Source: Typha latifolia
Taxonomy: Eukaryota > Streptophyta > Magnoliopsida > Poales > Typhaceae
Assembly (NCBI GenBank): GCA_019914945.1
Contig: CM034104.1
Span: forward strand, 1,490,501 to 1,554,500
Reading direction: 5' to 3'
DNA: 64,000 nt
This document shows, in pieces, positions 20,467 to 38,100 of this stretch (position 1 is the first letter of the stretch; each line of letters opens with the position of its first letter). Under the pieces are notes generated by a model that saw only the letters and a list, made by a program, of their open reading frames with translations, searched no databases and had not been told where the DNA came from. The position numbers and the translations under genes were made by a program.

Positions 20467-22860
20467 TCAAGAGATGGAGAACCTCCTCTTCCTCGGCTTA
20501 GCCAAGCCAATCCTACCACTCTCCTCGATGCTCGACGTATCCTTCGACCCATTCTTAAACGGGTTCAGCTTCCCCAGAGTCCGCGAAACCGACGCGAAGA
20601 ACTTGGGCTTCTTTGGCCCCACGGCGGCGGCCGCCGAAGCTGATGGCTTGCTAACGGATCCTCCGCCCCCCTGGGTCCGTTCCAAATCCGACAGGTACAT
20701 CCGCATCCGTGCCAGCTCGGACCGCAGCACCTCGTTCTCCTTCGCCAAGGAGGCGTCGCCCTTCGCCGCCGACCGCGCTGCTGCGGCAGGAGAGGTGTGG
20801 TTGTCCGCCGGCGCGCCGCCGCTGCGGAGCTGGAGCTGATCGTAGTAGAGGGCGTGGAGAACGATTTGGAGGGGGAGGCGTTTGTTCTGCGCCGCGTGGA
20901 GCCGGGCCTCGTAGGAGAGCTTGAGTGGGTCCATCACGCTACACACCTTCTCCCTCTCGATCTCCTCCAGTCCTGGGTGAGCCTGCGGTACATTGTACAC
21001 ATTTTAAGCTTGTGATAGGGACCGAATGGAAGAATGTGGATTATACTAACGTGCGCGGATCGTGTACCTTTAGGTAGATATCGACGGCGCGGTAGAGGTC
21101 GTCGTCGAATCGGCGCGCCGACTTAGGAAGCGCTCCGGCCAACCCGGCGAACTTGGACACGGATAGCTCCTCGTCGGTGGCGATCTCCCCGACGAACGAA
21201 TCCACGATCCTCGCCACCTTCTGCAATGTGGCGGAGCATAGGGCGCCGCCGCCACCGTAGAATAGCCCGCCGCCGACGCCCCCTGCGCCGGCAGTCGTCT
21301 CCTGCTCGACGAATAAGGAGACAATTCGCCGGACGCTGTCGAGGTCCTCGACCCTCTCCCCGGAAACGTCGAGGGAGATGGATAGGAGGTCGCCGACGGT
21401 GGCCTGGTCGAGGGACGCGGCGATCCGGCGCTCGAGCTCGCGGCGGGAGGCAGCGGAGGAGGAGAGGGAGACGGTGGAGCGGAGAAGGAGGCAGAGGAAG
21501 CCGATGGGGAGGGGGGCGTCGCAGTTCGGGGGTAGGAGGGAGACGATGGATTCGAGGAGTGTGCGCTGGCGGGCGGAGGCGGAGGAGGAGGAGTTGGTGG
21601 TGATGGCGGCGGCGCCTCCTTTGCGGGAGAGGAGGTCTGGGAGAGAGCGCTCGGCGAAGGCGGCGATGGCTGTGGCTAAGGTTTTGGGGGAGGCGCCGCG
21701 GGATTTCATGGCGGAGAGGATCTTTTGGAAGGAGGTAGGAGGTAGCGATCCTAATTCGGTGGCCCACCACTCGGGCGGGGAACGAGTCGGGAAGCTCGAC
21801 TCGTTGCAAGCCTACAAGAACAAAAAGGAGAATTAATTTTAATCTAAATACTACTATTATTAACACCCTATCGTATCCTACAATCCGTAGATATTTAATC
21901 CTAACTTACTTAAAATATATCTAATTAATTCACATAGTTACTTAGAAGAACTAAGAATCCAACCTTCAGGCCGATGACGTCAACGCATTGTTGCACGATC
22001 CCGAGCTCCTCGGCCATGGGGAGGAGCCCCTCGCACGAGCGGAGCAGCGCGACCGAGGCGGGGAGAGTCTTGAGCGCGGCCTGCGCCACGAACTCCTCCG
22101 TCCGCCTCGCGAGGTTGCCCTCGCAGTGCTCCTCCGTCATCTCCAGGTACTCCGCGGCGCATCGCAACGCCGCCACGTTGTACACAGAGATCTCGAAGTT
22201 GACGCCGTAGCAGAACCTCGCCGCCTTCTCGAACGCCTCCGCCCCGCCGGGCAAGTCCGAGATCTTGATCTCCGCCACGTCGGACGCGCTCGAATCCAAG
22301 ATCGCCCTCCTTATGAATCCACTCTTCGCCACCAACATGAACTGCTCCATTCTTTACCCAGTTACTTTAGAGGGGTATAAACACAAATATCGAATATGGA
22401 GGGATAGTTTTTCATTCCACACCCTATATTTTAACTAGTCTTACAAACCCATTGGAATGGCATTTTCTACTATCTAATGAATAAAGAGCGTTGTAATAAA
22501 AATAATGAATGATAGGGTGTGAAATGAAAAAATTACACTGAACAGAGCTCTCCACAGGGGCAAAGGAAATAGAAGCATTCTTCGGTGAAATCAAAAAGCA
22601 AATTGATCTTAAATCTAATCCAAATCCAATATTTCACCTATACGCAAGCAAAACAAAGGAATGAAGGCAAGTGTTTACTTTGTGGAGAGGGAAGCTGGAG
22701 TTGCCGACTTCAACGACGACATCAGTAGGGATCGCTTGAGAGAAGACCCTGAAAGAGGAGAAGAAATAAAATGAATATTAAACGACAGAAGAGATTCAGA
22801 GACCACGGCCACTTTGGGAAGAGGGGGAGAAAAGTAATACCATTGGCCGGTTCTCTCCAT
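20467..22860 (-). CDS. BTB/POZ-NPH3 (NRL) protein, GC-rich gene
   Basis: Probable substrate adaptor for CUL3 ubiquitin ligases, of the NPH3/RPT2-like plant family (phototropism, auxin transport, development); membrane-associated or cytosolic. Five exons on the minus strand: 22860-22841, 22748-22679, 22341-21964, 21811-21068, 20982-20467 (TGA 20469-20467), 575 residues, phases 2,0,0,0. Seen: BTB domain from about residue 13 (TDVVVEVGNSSFPLHK then FMLVAKSGFIRRAI); NPH3 domain roughly 190-460 ending YYDQLQLR (450-457); a coiled coil around AKENEVLRSELARMR; a basic C-terminal tail RKRRFSIS. The antepenultimate Ser573 behind Arg/Lys residues matches the site of 14-3-3 binding described for Arabidopsis NPH3. 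Exons 3-5 are far more GC-rich than flanking genes, which produces long spurious frames on both strands. ATG lies in a good gcagccATGG context. Confidence 0.93.
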
Positions 22861-22989
22861 GGCTGCAGAGAGATGGGAGCTTGGGGCAGAGGCGTGGAAG
22901 AAGAGCTTCTAATTATCTTCTTCTTTCTTCTTCCTTTTATTTTCCACTAGGAGATGATTAGATATATAATAGTGATTCTTGCTACTCTC

Positions 22990-23006
22990 GCACTCTCTCT
23001 CTCTCT

Positions 23007-23053
<47 letters not shown>
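22990..23053. repeat. (CT)n followed by (TA)n microsatellite
   Basis: CT run at about 22991-23006, T run, then about 21 TA units at 23011-23053. Confidence 0.92.
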
Positions 23054-23054
<1 letters not shown>

Positions 23055-23599
23055 GTCGATCCGCTTGGCTTGGTAGTTCCTGAATTAGAGACCATGCATT
23101 GGTACTTGGGTTGCGTGGGTTTCTTTACTCTTGTCTGCTAAGACTTTGGTTAGGTTATGGAAGGGTCTACCATGGCTCGGCTCGGCTCGGCTAGCTTGAC
23201 TTCTTATGCCTTATTTTGTCACTGCCAGAAGTCAGACCTACATATTGGCTCGGCGGCTGGAGTTAGAAACCAAGTTAAGCGGCTCGACGAGTCGTATTTC
23301 CGAATCGCTGTCTCCGCCGCTCGAACGAGTGGACGGAGCTGCCCCGTTCTTAAGTTATGGCGCCGAAGTCGCCACGTCTGTCAGTCGAGCTGGCAAGTGA
23401 CAAAGGATAATGTGGTGGGACCCACGGTAATCCGCCCATAAGATTGCCAGACGAACTATTGTCGGACACGTGTCTCGTCCCAGTGGGGCCAAGCCCCCCT
23501 TCGTTCCAACTGGATTAGATGGAATCATGGAAAAACATTCCCTAAAATAAATTTTCCTCAATTCTTTTTTTCCCTCTCTATCACTTGTATTATAATCAA

Positions 23600-23835
23600 A
23601 CTAGGGTTTAGTTTTTCTTTTTAAATTATTGGTAGAGAGCTCGCTAATCATATGAACTAGTACTCTTAGATTCATACAAGTGACATAAGCTAACCATGAG
23701 CGCCAAAGTAGTAGCACATATGTGCAATCCATTTAATTTCTTCTCCAAAGAAATTTTACGCCCATATTCAAACTCATAATCTTCTACTACAAGTGGTTAC
23801 ACACTCCTACCACTACGTTACAGCGATGAGTTTAT
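23600..23835 (-). mobile_element. tRNA-derived SINE-like element (remnant)
   Basis: On the minus strand from about 23835: gtaacgtagtggtaggag resembles a Pol III A box (TRGCNNAGTGG with one mismatch), and about 35 bases on, gagtttgaatatgg resembles a B box (GGTTCGANTCC with changes). This order and spacing is that of tRNA-related plant SINE heads. The 3' end is uncertain; 23600 is a guess. Confidence 0.5.
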
Positions 23836-23979
23836 ATTCCTTTATTAGCTTTTGTTTTTTTCTCATAAAAGTCGAAGCCGAGAATGATGTGAAGTAGCTC
23901 TTAAGTCCTATTCATAAAGTTTGCCTCATTATCGGTCCTGCTAATCTTTAGCATGCACAAATTTTGATGCAAATTAATT

Positions 23980-24006
23980 ATATATATATGTGTGTGTGTG
24001 TGTGTG
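23980..24006. repeat. (TA)n(TG)n compound microsatellite
   Basis: TA units run directly into about nine TG units. Confidence 0.92.
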
Positions 24007-25357
24007 GTATTAAATATGCACGATGAATAATTAGACAATCAACCTGTACTAAATTTGAATCCAATTTTCCATATGATTATTAGAAAATTAGTGCTAATGA
24101 TTCTCTATACTAATTTTCAGTGTTTTATTACTAAGCATGACAGGAATAAGAACATAATATGACGAAAAAAATTATGTTCATTAATTAGATCATGTACGCG
24201 ACTTTACTTTTTCGACTTACTTTTGTAGTTTTGTTCGACGTATATCTAAACAAGATCCCAAATCTTAAAAAGTAAAAGGTGACACATTGGGGAGCATGCA
24301 TGGTGAGATAAAAAGATGAGAAATACTAGTTCGATCTCATGGGAAACAGTAAAAGTGAGCAATTAAATTTTCAGTGCATGTGAGGTAGAGACGAACTGGT
24401 AGATTCATGAACTTGGGAGGAGAGGGTCATGAAGAAATGGCACTGGGGATGGTCATACATGATCAAAACTTAGCGTCAAAGATGGCAAAGCAACCTTCTT
24501 TGTCTTAGCATGGCTAGTGGATGGGTTGGAAAAGGATACCTCTAACTTATACAAGTAGAGGTTTACGTATATTTTGTTGTTTATTTTTTGTGGCATTTGA
24601 CTTTTTAATTGTCTAATATCTCTCTTTTTAAACGGCTAACATTAATTGATCATTTTATTCTTAATTTTTTTAAAACATAAGACTAAAATTATATTTTTTA
24701 ATAATCTAGAATTAATCACGTGACACTCTTTTCTAAAAATATAATAGATAAATGAAAAGATCTATATACAAATGAGAAATAGTTTAAGAGATTTAAATAT
24801 AATTATCCGCTGCATGCCTCGTATGTCGTATCTAAAACATGGAATATTTCAGTAAAATTTAGAAATAAAACAGAGAAAAAGAAGAAGAAAAATTAGCAAA
24901 CTTGCGGAGATAGAAGATAACAAGAAGATCCAAAGATGTGATCTTGAGATAGGGGAGGTGTGTTTAAGCATTCCTAAAGAGACACTGTAGTTACAAGAGA
25001 ATTAGAAACTAAGCATATGAAGTAGTATTTAAGATCTTGAAAGCAACAAACGAAACAAACTGATGCTATATGCAAAAGATGGCCTTGCTTTTCCGTGTAC
25101 ATAAGCTATCTATTCTATCATCTCTGACAGAAATAACAGTAAACAGGCTACAACTGTTGAAGGCTTGATGCAAATAAATACATCATTGTGAGGAAGCTCC
25201 ATATATACCACACCATAATTTATTTTTCTCCTGTGTCCTCTATATGGGTCAATTCTTGTTTCCTCTGAGCACCAACAACCATCCCTTCTGTATTTTTACT
25301 CTCAAATATAGTATACTTAGTATTCCTTCTGCCATTGTTGAAGCTTCGCCACAATTC

Positions 25358-28300
25358 TTATGGAACTGACCTCCTCTGCCTTCTCCTGCTCTTGCCTTCT
25401 GTCCCCCGTGATTTGCTTGAGCTTTTCTGTTGTTTATCAGTGGGGCCAAACATTGCTATCCGGCCTATCCCTCGAGAGATGGATGCAAAGAAGGCTCTGC
25501 CATGTACCCCTGACCTACCATCCCTCATGCCATGTTTCATGCATGCTTGTTCCTTCTCTAGTTCACTAAGCCTCACTCTCATTCTGGAGACCTCCAGCTT
25601 AAGTTCTCTGTTTTCCCTCCTGAGAGAGGCATAGTTGTCTCTGGGGGATACTGCAGCGCTTGGGACCCCGCTGCTACTGATCATTCTCTGGGAGAATGGC
25701 CCATCACCAGTGTTTCCGGAGAGGGCAGACTTTAAGCGAAGTTGCTCAAAGTAGAGGACACGGACAATCATCTGGACAGGGAGACGGTCATTTTGGGCTG
25801 CATGGTTGGATGCATCTTGGGACAATTTTTGGCAGTCTATGAGCTTGCACAGTTTCTTGCACTCAGATTCTGTAAGAGATGGATGAGCCTGACCAAGAAT
25901 CCAAAATTTGGTCAAGCAAAGATAATCAGAACTGCTTAAAAGTATATAACAGAAGGAAGTTAGATTATTCCTTAACCCATCTAAAGTATCTTTATATTCT
26001 CTTAGATCTGAACAAGATTCCTGCTAATGCAATGTGCAAATGTCTAGGGAGAGCAATATGTATGTGGTATTACCGAGTGGTGATTTGTTATCCACTAGTC
26101 AGCACAAGCACAACTTGATGATTGGTGAGTACAGGATTGGTTTTGCTTAAAAGAATAAGATATCTTTCCTAGAATAAAAGTGGAACAACTAAATAGTTCT
26201 AAAATACACAATACTGTTTGTAATTTGTACAAGAAAGTAGAATCAGTACTCATGGTGCTAAAATAATGAATAAAAAATGGAGTTAGATAATAGGTAACCT
26301 TCCTACAGTAGGGCAATAGAAGCCACACAGCATATAAGCATCAATTTTAGCAAGAAAAACCAGAGAATAAAAGTAAATTATGTTGAGTATATACAGGTAT
26401 GAAGTCTTTGAAATGAATCGTGTAACTTTTCTAATTCCAGTGTCTGCGTCATGCATTATCTTAATCAAATATGATATACATATTAATATAGTTGTAGAAA
26501 GTTTAACTATCAAAAGTTTACACAATTTAAAAATGTCAAAGAACTGCCAAGAAAAGCACATGTATAGCTAGATCTATCAAGTATCATGAGAAACTTGTAA
26601 TTATGCACTGAACAAAATCTATACAGTACATTGTAAGATTAGAGTCCTATACTCTTAACAGTTACCTTAAGGTATATGTCTATAGCTCTGTAGAGTCCAT
26701 CATCAACTATACGAGCATAATCAGGCAAGAGTTCAATAATTGCCATAAACTTTTGCAGCTTCAGATATGGATCTGGGGCTATTTCTGCAAGATATGCATC
26801 CATAAGTCTTCCTACTTTCAATACCGAGCTGTGACTTGGAGATTTCAGATCTTCAGATTCATATCCACATTGTGAGGAGCCTTCAGAGTCTTCCTCTTCA
26901 ATCCTCTGTAAGAAATTTACCAGTATACGATGGAAGGTATCAACATCAAACAGTGAATCACAAGTCTGAAATGAGGGAATGAGAAGGTCATCAAGGGATG
27001 CCATTTCCAGTTGGAGACCTATCCTTCTTTCAAGCTCAATCCTACAATCAAGGTCTGCATCCACTTCTATTGCCATCCGCAGCATTCCAAATAGAAAAGA
27101 TAGAGGAACTGATGTGATCTTCTCTGTTGCTAAAAGACCCACAAGTGTTTCCATAATTAATTTATGTTTGTCCCCAACAAGCAGACCAGAATCCCAAACC
27201 TGCCGTCTCTCAATACCCTTTAGAGACATTTGAGCATAATGCATAAGTGATGTGACAATGCTATCTGATCTCACACCTGTTCTCCTCATTGCAGATATAA
27301 CTCGTTGATAGAGGTCAATTTTAAGTACTGAAAGATCTTCCACCCACCAATCCTGGCAATGCATCCGCAACTTTCCAGATCCGCCATCACATTCTAAGTG
27401 AGCCAAACCAGAAACCAATTGCTCTTTGCCAGCATTGATAGCTATTGCATCTATACATCTATCTACAAGACCAACCTCCTCTACTATAGGATGCAAGTCC
27501 TGACATGCGCATAGAACTTCTAAAGACTTCTCGAGGCTTTGTAGCACTATCTCATTCAAGTAGGTCTCTGTCCGGGCAATAAGGTTTTCCTCCTGGTAAT
27601 CTTCTGTCATTTCTAGATAATCAGCAATACAACGGAGATGGGCCACATTAGCAGCAGTTATCTCAAAGTTTGTTCCATAACAAAATTTGGCAGCGAGTTC
27701 AAATGCTAAGGCTCCTCCAGGCACATTTAGAAGCTGCAAACTTGAGAGGCTTGGATCTCTGGAATCTGCTACCATTTTCCGAATTCTTCCACTCCGGGAA
27801 ACCAAAGGAAACTTCAAAAAGAACAAGATCAAACTATGGCATGAGATTATCCTGTTTCTCTGCATGAGAAATCTATAAAAGAATGAAGTTTGTACAAAAG
27901 TAACAAGCAGGTTACTTGACAATAGATGGTATAGAACTGGATAACATATAGCCATCAAACAAACAACCACAAGAAAATACATATTAGAAAGTTTAGAAGA
28001 AACTTTGAAGAATAAATTGTACTCGCAACAAGAGATGGTAAATTCATGAAAATATCAAATTATTAATACAATTCATTTGCCCAGAGAACTTCTAATAAGC
28101 TGAATAAAATAGTATCACAACAAGATGCCAAAATTAACGGTGAAAAAAAGACGAAATTAAGGGCTCACTCATCAATTACTTTGAAAAGAGGCAAAACTTA
28201 GGAGACACATTATGGACACATAGACAAGCAGAGCACATGGGTTTTTACCTTATGCATTAAGAACGACTGCCCGTCCACGTAAATCGTGATATCTCCAGCC

Positions 28301-28971
28301 ACATCTGAGAATATCCTGCACAAATACTTGACTATTACAAATGTAATATGCACCAATATCAGGATTCTTCTTCCAATATTGAGAGATCAAACTGTCAATG
28401 GTTCATGTATCATATATTTTTTTTTTCTTTTTTCATGCATCTATTCTCGAAGTCTCGTAGATTAGAAACAAGAAGTTCTTCATAGATTCTTACAAACAGC
28501 ATACAACCAAATAACTTTATGGTATACGTTTATTTTTATCCTGAAAAATAGGCTTAAAAAATGTGCAGACCATGTGTCGCTGCTTTTTTTTTCTTCGAAC
28601 GGTTCCAAGGCGACGACAGTAAAGTTAGTAATTACGCTAAACAACATAACTAAAAGATCTCATCTTCCCTTGACTTCTCATCCGTTAGACAACCAAAGAT
28701 CACATCTTTTTCTTCATGAAGCGCCAATCGATGAGAAATTCGCACAGAAAACCCTAAAAGAACAAAACGCTGTGGAACTAGTGAAAACCCACAACTGCAT
28801 TTGATCTAAAACGCGAAAGATCTCATCAACCTAATGCAAACTAAGATCAAAAGAAGAGAACGCAGAGCAAAACGAATCGAATCACCTTCTACTAATCGGA
28901 TTACAAAAGCGAGGAGACGTCGATAGCTTTACGGAGGAGAAAGGAAAAGAGTTCTCGTTCGCCAAAACCAT
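25358..28971 (-). CDS. BTB/POZ-NPH3 (NRL) protein, AT-rich gene
   Basis: Second NRL family member, likely a CUL3-type adaptor. Four exons on the minus strand: 28971-28886, 28315-28249, 27811-26666, 25888-25358 (TAA 25360-25358), 609 residues, phases 2,0,0. Seen: short N terminus MVLANENSFPFSSVK; BTB from about residue 33 (DVAGDITIYVDGQSFLMHK, then FPLVSRSGRIRKMV); NPH3 domain about 200-486 ending YFEQLRLK (479-486); coiled coil about 520-547 (ENRELKLEVSRMRVRL); basic tail RRRQRRSVP. Exon 1 was assigned because its AG/GT donor joins in frame to give RRIFSDVAG, matching the family pattern W/R-x-F-S-D-V before the BTB; the ATG directly follows a GA run. Intron positions after the HK of the BTB and after YLK before AHP are the same as in the neighbouring NRL gene. 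Exact subclade not assigned. Confidence 0.93.
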
Positions 28972-30861
28972 CTCTCTCTCTCTCTCTAAAGTCCGAAGTC
29001 CACTGCCGTCAAAAGGAGCGAGCGAGGAAAGGACGACAGCATAACGGAAGACGACGCGTAAATATGTAGTAGTAGGGGAACCAAAAGAGGGAAAGAGTGT
29101 GCACCGACAATGCCATCAGATTTTTGACTTTTTTACTGATGTGCCACTGAGAATAGTTTGGAGACTTGGGGACAAAGGCTGTTACTGTGCCTGAGATCAA
29201 TCATATGATGGTTCAATTGTTTTGGGGTCCATGGGATGGTCATGGAAGAAGACATGGATGGAATAAAGGTTGGTCCATGGAGAAGGAAAAAAAAAAAAAA
29301 AGTTGACTTGGACCTTTCTATAGTTTATATGGCTTTATGACAAAAATAAATTTCTTAAATTTTTTTAGAGTCTGCCTACCACTACTGTCTACATAATGGA
29401 GGTTTCCAAAGTGCAGATTTATTAAGAATCGTGTATTCGATAGTTTTACTCATGTCTAAATTAAAATATAGAAAATTCTAAATTTTGAGCCTCTCCGACA
29501 CATATATATTTTTATTGAACAATTATGTTAACCATTTTACCATTCATGTCCCATTTCTTTCACAATATATATATATATTGCTTAAATTGAACTTAATTTG
29601 GGTATCAGCAGGCATGACATGGGATTTGGTGTCGCCTTCCATCATCATCATAATAATAGGTTACCAGGGCCAAGAAGTATCAATAGGCCCCTGAAAGAGT
29701 GGCAATAGTGTAAATTCGTTGATCTCAGAGTGTAAAAGGATATGGGGAAGCGTGAAATGATGCGACAGCAGTGGCACGGAACTCGATAAGGAGGTAATGA
29801 TATGCTCTAGTGCTTCTTTCCTGTCTTTTATCGGCTGTTTAACCCCAAAAGCGTTCCACCCAACAAAGTACGGCCCTGTCTTCCCTGACCGGAGCTCACC
29901 CTTCTCCTCATGCCTTGGGACGTATATGCCCTTGCATTTTTCATTATTCACTTAAACACCACTCGTCAGCCTTGATCTGAATTCAAAATAAGTTTAATTA
30001 CATTTTGATCCCTTCTGCACTACAGTTCTCCCATCATTCTCATCTCCTCGGAAAGAAAATAAAATAAAATATAAACTCCTGAGTTATCTATCTAATTACA
30101 TCACTAAAATATTAATAAAGAGAACTTAATAATATATTTAAATAGTTTAAGGAGTGTATCTGCTCACTTATTTTTTTTAGAAGATGACAGTTGAGAAAAT
30201 TAAAATATAATTACTGTTATGCATCAATGATACAACCAAATCAACTCTCATTGGCCAGCGTGTTGGCCACGTTGGTCAAATTAGATTGGAATTAGTTGGG
30301 CCAGAGCCACATAAAGTGATTTTAGTTAAGTGGTCCGGATGTAACTTGGGTCTCCTTAAGTTGAAGTTAAGAATAGATTAGGGTGAGGTTAAACACGACC
30401 ACTATAGCTGTTTTATTATTGAAGTGGCTTCTCATAAGATTATTATCTAAATGAAATATATTAGCACCGGACATAATATTTACTCAATTACTTGGCTTCA
30501 GCACTAACTTAGTTGTTAACTAAAATAAAGATTTAATTATATATGGAATCATTATTATTATTATTATTATTATTATTGCATATATTTATTATTTATTTTT
30601 CTGATATTTTGATTCTCTTAACTGTGTTATCACAAATGACTACTTCGGTACAATAAATATAATTAACTTTATTATTTGTGTTGCTATATTAATAGGGCTG
30701 GGCTTTGGGCTTCGGTTTACTTATAATTTAGACCCGACCCGTTATGGTGGGTCGGATTCGCCTTATCTCATCTCCTCCGTTGAAATATCGTTGGCTGAGG
30801 AGTTCCTCTCTCGAGTCTTCTTCACTAGAGTAAGGAGGGAGACTTCGTTGAGGAGAAAAAG
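28972..30861. other. Divergent promoter region between NRL and SNAT genes
   Basis: The two genes are transcribed away from each other from here. The left end holds a CT/GA run at about 28972-28987 in the NRL leader; the right end, about 30750-30861, is the SNAT leader. Between them are AT-rich DNA, an A run near 29288, and an (ATT)n microsatellite at 30550-30577. A minus-strand open frame near 29661-29951 lacks an ATG and is not supported. Confidence 0.5.
30550..30577. repeat. (ATT)9 microsatellite
   Basis: Perfect trinucleotide run, directly visible. Confidence 0.9.
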
Positions 30862-35194
<4,333 letters not shown>

Positions 35195-38100
35195 TGGTGT
35201 TTCTGTATGTCTGTACCATGGTGTATACACTCTGAGTCGACTGAAACGTCAGGGACGTGCTCAGTGGCACTGAAGTCGCCTGTTGGAATCTACATGTGCA
35301 TTGGGCCTGTGGCCAATGCTAAAAAAAAGTTGTAGCTTCTCATTTTGTAATGCTGCTGCTGCTGCGATATTGTAAGTTTGTAACTACTATTTTTAGTCAG
35401 TAATTGATGTAATCTGGGTGGCGGTGATATGATGTGTTAACAGATTTCAGTGTAGTCGAACATATTTTGTCAATTCATTCATCATCAACGTTCTGGTGAC
35501 TACTATCATATTCTAACTTAGATCACTGAAGTTTATATCAGATGAGCTCCAAATCCCTCTTCCAACTATGATTTTTCGTTATCCATGCTGCTGCTGGGCC
35601 TAATGGGTCTCTGGATTTCCAGTTTCACTCTCGGAACACAATTTGATCTCGGGCTCAATCGTTGCAACGTTTCCTATCTGTTATAATGCTATTCAATTTT
35701 AGATAACAGTTCATGTTTGCAGTAGATCATCTGCTGTAAATTGTAATTATTGATACAAAGAATATAAAACGCAGTCCATGCCTGGAATCCTAGGTGCCAT
35801 GATAAGAACAACCGTGTTGAAGAGAACTATCCCAGGATTGGACAATTCTTTTCCTCAGGTATTAGCTGGCCTACTGTTTGGAATTTCTAGTGTCCTCACC
35901 CTGCATATTACCTACTAGAAGTTAGAATGGTCGACGGCGCATAGTATGATAGTTTCTTTATTTTATTTATTTTTGGATGGTTATCTACTTAATTGTTTCT
36001 TCTTAATTCTAGTAGGCAGATCATGATTGAAGAGAAGGCATAAATATTTTAATTTCTTCTCCAAGTCGGTGTTGGCAGTGGCCAGTTGTCGTTCCAGTCG
36101 TTGGCAGTAAACAACTAAGCTCATACTTGTAATAAACTACTACTCTAATATGAATAGAACTAATGTTCCATTCTTATTTTCTAGGAATTTTTACATAATT
36201 ACTATTGAGATCTTTTAAAATATCACAGTCGCCACCGGAAATTATTGAACTGTTTCAAAATGATAAATATTTTACGTTTTAGACTTCACAACAAAAAATA
36301 TTTTATTAATACTCTTTAAATATTCATAAAAAACTAATAACAATAATGATTTTGATAAACTTTATAATATTTTAAAGAATACAGTGGTAATTATGTGGCA
36401 TATATTTAAAGAACCTTATCTTCTAAGTTTGTTAGTGTGAAAACTTATAGAAAAAAGAGAGTAGGGATATGTCCTCTTGGAGATTTATTATCCCAAAGGA
36501 AGTTAAGTGCTCTTCAGATATTTGCATCAATTCTTTTTCAAGCATTCTTTCAATCGCTATTCCAACAATATCTTTCAAACTGACTAAATCGATGGCTATA
36601 TAACAAGAAAAAAACAGAAGAATAATAAGAAAATTAAATCTGTCGGTTAACTTTTGGCATATCTACGAGTTAGCGCACTTAATAGACTTCTTCTTCTTCT
36701 TTGTTCTTCTTTAATTCTTTTCCACTGCCGATTAGACTCGTATGTACAAAATGTACGTGGGAATCGAATAGGAGATACTGTTGCGACTTGCGAGAGAGGA
36801 AGTTAAAAGTCAAAGATCGTGGGTTGACAAACATGGAATAAATTAATCAACTATCCTGGGCTTATTCCAAGTGTTTGAAAGGTCAGTAAAATGATTTATT
36901 AAAAGAAAAAAAGAAAGAAAGAAGAGGTTTCTTTCTCCTTTGATCAAGGCGTGGGTCAAATCAATCTTGTGGTCACGGTGTAGTTATGATACTTATCAAG
37001 ATGGCTTTTTATGAGTCAACTAAGAACTACAAAGTCAAATCGAGTAAGAGAGAAGGAACTTGGCTTACCCAGCAACTTGCCCATTTGCAGTCATCCGTGG
37101 CGGCCATTTATTGGCTGCTCAACTGGTCTGAACGTAAGAAATTCCTGCAAGGAGGACCGCAGACCATCAGTTCTTGTTCCGAGAAGATAGGTGACAGGGT
37201 TGAAATAAAGCGAAAAATAACAATGGAGGGGAAAATGATTGATTTTATATTGGTCTATTTGTTTTGGTTTCTCTTTGGCATTTTGCTTTATTCCCAAGCT
37301 TTTGGAATTGACAGTTAATTGGGCTTCTTTAGAAAAAAAATATAATTACATTTAGCTCCCTAAATTATCACTATTTTTTATGTATACATTTTAAATTTTT
37401 TAATACCCACAAAGACTGCAGAATTAAAAAGTATTCATATAAGTCTCTTAATTTAACGGTTTATATAGTAAAAAAATTATAGAATATATAAAAAGAGTTA
37501 ATAATAATAAAAATTAAATGTAATTAGATTTAGAGAAAAAAAGAGTTTGAACGTATTAAGATTCACATGATATGGTTTGTTGAAACAACCCTTTCCCACC
37601 CACTCCATCTAGCTCACGTAATTAATTAAATTTTGGTCAAACACTTGTTCCAATTCTACTGATAATCTATATATTAAAAAAATAATTATAAAATTATAAA
37701 TTTAGACTTAATTTAATCACTTATTTGTGAATTTAGGTTACTTAGATAAGAAGAATCTTCTTCTATGAATCCATATCGGAACTCACCGAGTAAATAATAT
37801 TTGTTTAATATTCATCAACTTCAATATGATTCAATGCTGAGCTAATTTAGTAGCACGGGTTTAAATAAATGAATAGGTCAACGGTCTTAAAGAGATAGTA
37901 TGCAGGATATATAGGAGTTTTAATAGTTGGATTAGTCTGTAACAATTTAGGGCTTGAGCATCTGAATATTTGCAAATTTACTCGTCATTTTACAAAAAGG
38001 GTCCTTATGAATTTTTTCTTATAAAAATTATTTTTTCTGGTTGACTTCTTCAAGAACGTAAAGACGCCGCTTCACTGGAGAAGGACACGAAATCTTCTGT

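Larger units (their letters stand above)
22861..25357. other. Intergenic between the two NRL genes
   Basis: Left part (to about 22990) is the promoter/leader of the GC-rich NRL gene. Then a CT run and a long (TA)n tract, a GC-richer segment 23150-23500 without a convincing gene, a tRNA-like SINE head on the minus strand near 23760-23830, and a (TA)(TG) microsatellite near 23980-24006. The right end (about 25080-25357) is probably 3' UTR of the second NRL gene. Confidence 0.5.

Noticed and set aside
21123..21866. Long Arg/Pro-rich open frame on the minus strand, and similar plus-strand frames, over the GC-rich NRL gene
   Set aside because: Wrong-frame shadows of exon 4; GC-rich codons suppress stops in all frames. 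The NPH3 frame has family similarity, these do not.
20467..28971. Recent tandem duplication of the two NRL genes
   Set aside because: Protein similarity is limited to family motifs, base composition and intron number differ; at most an ancient relationship.
29661..29951. 96-codon minus-strand frame as a small gene
   Set aside because: Begins at GTG rather than ATG, has no recognisable domain and no flanking gene signals.
36986..37318. 110-codon plus-strand frame
   Set aside because: No family resemblance and lies in AT-rich intergenic DNA with a hydrophobic tail from T-rich sequence.
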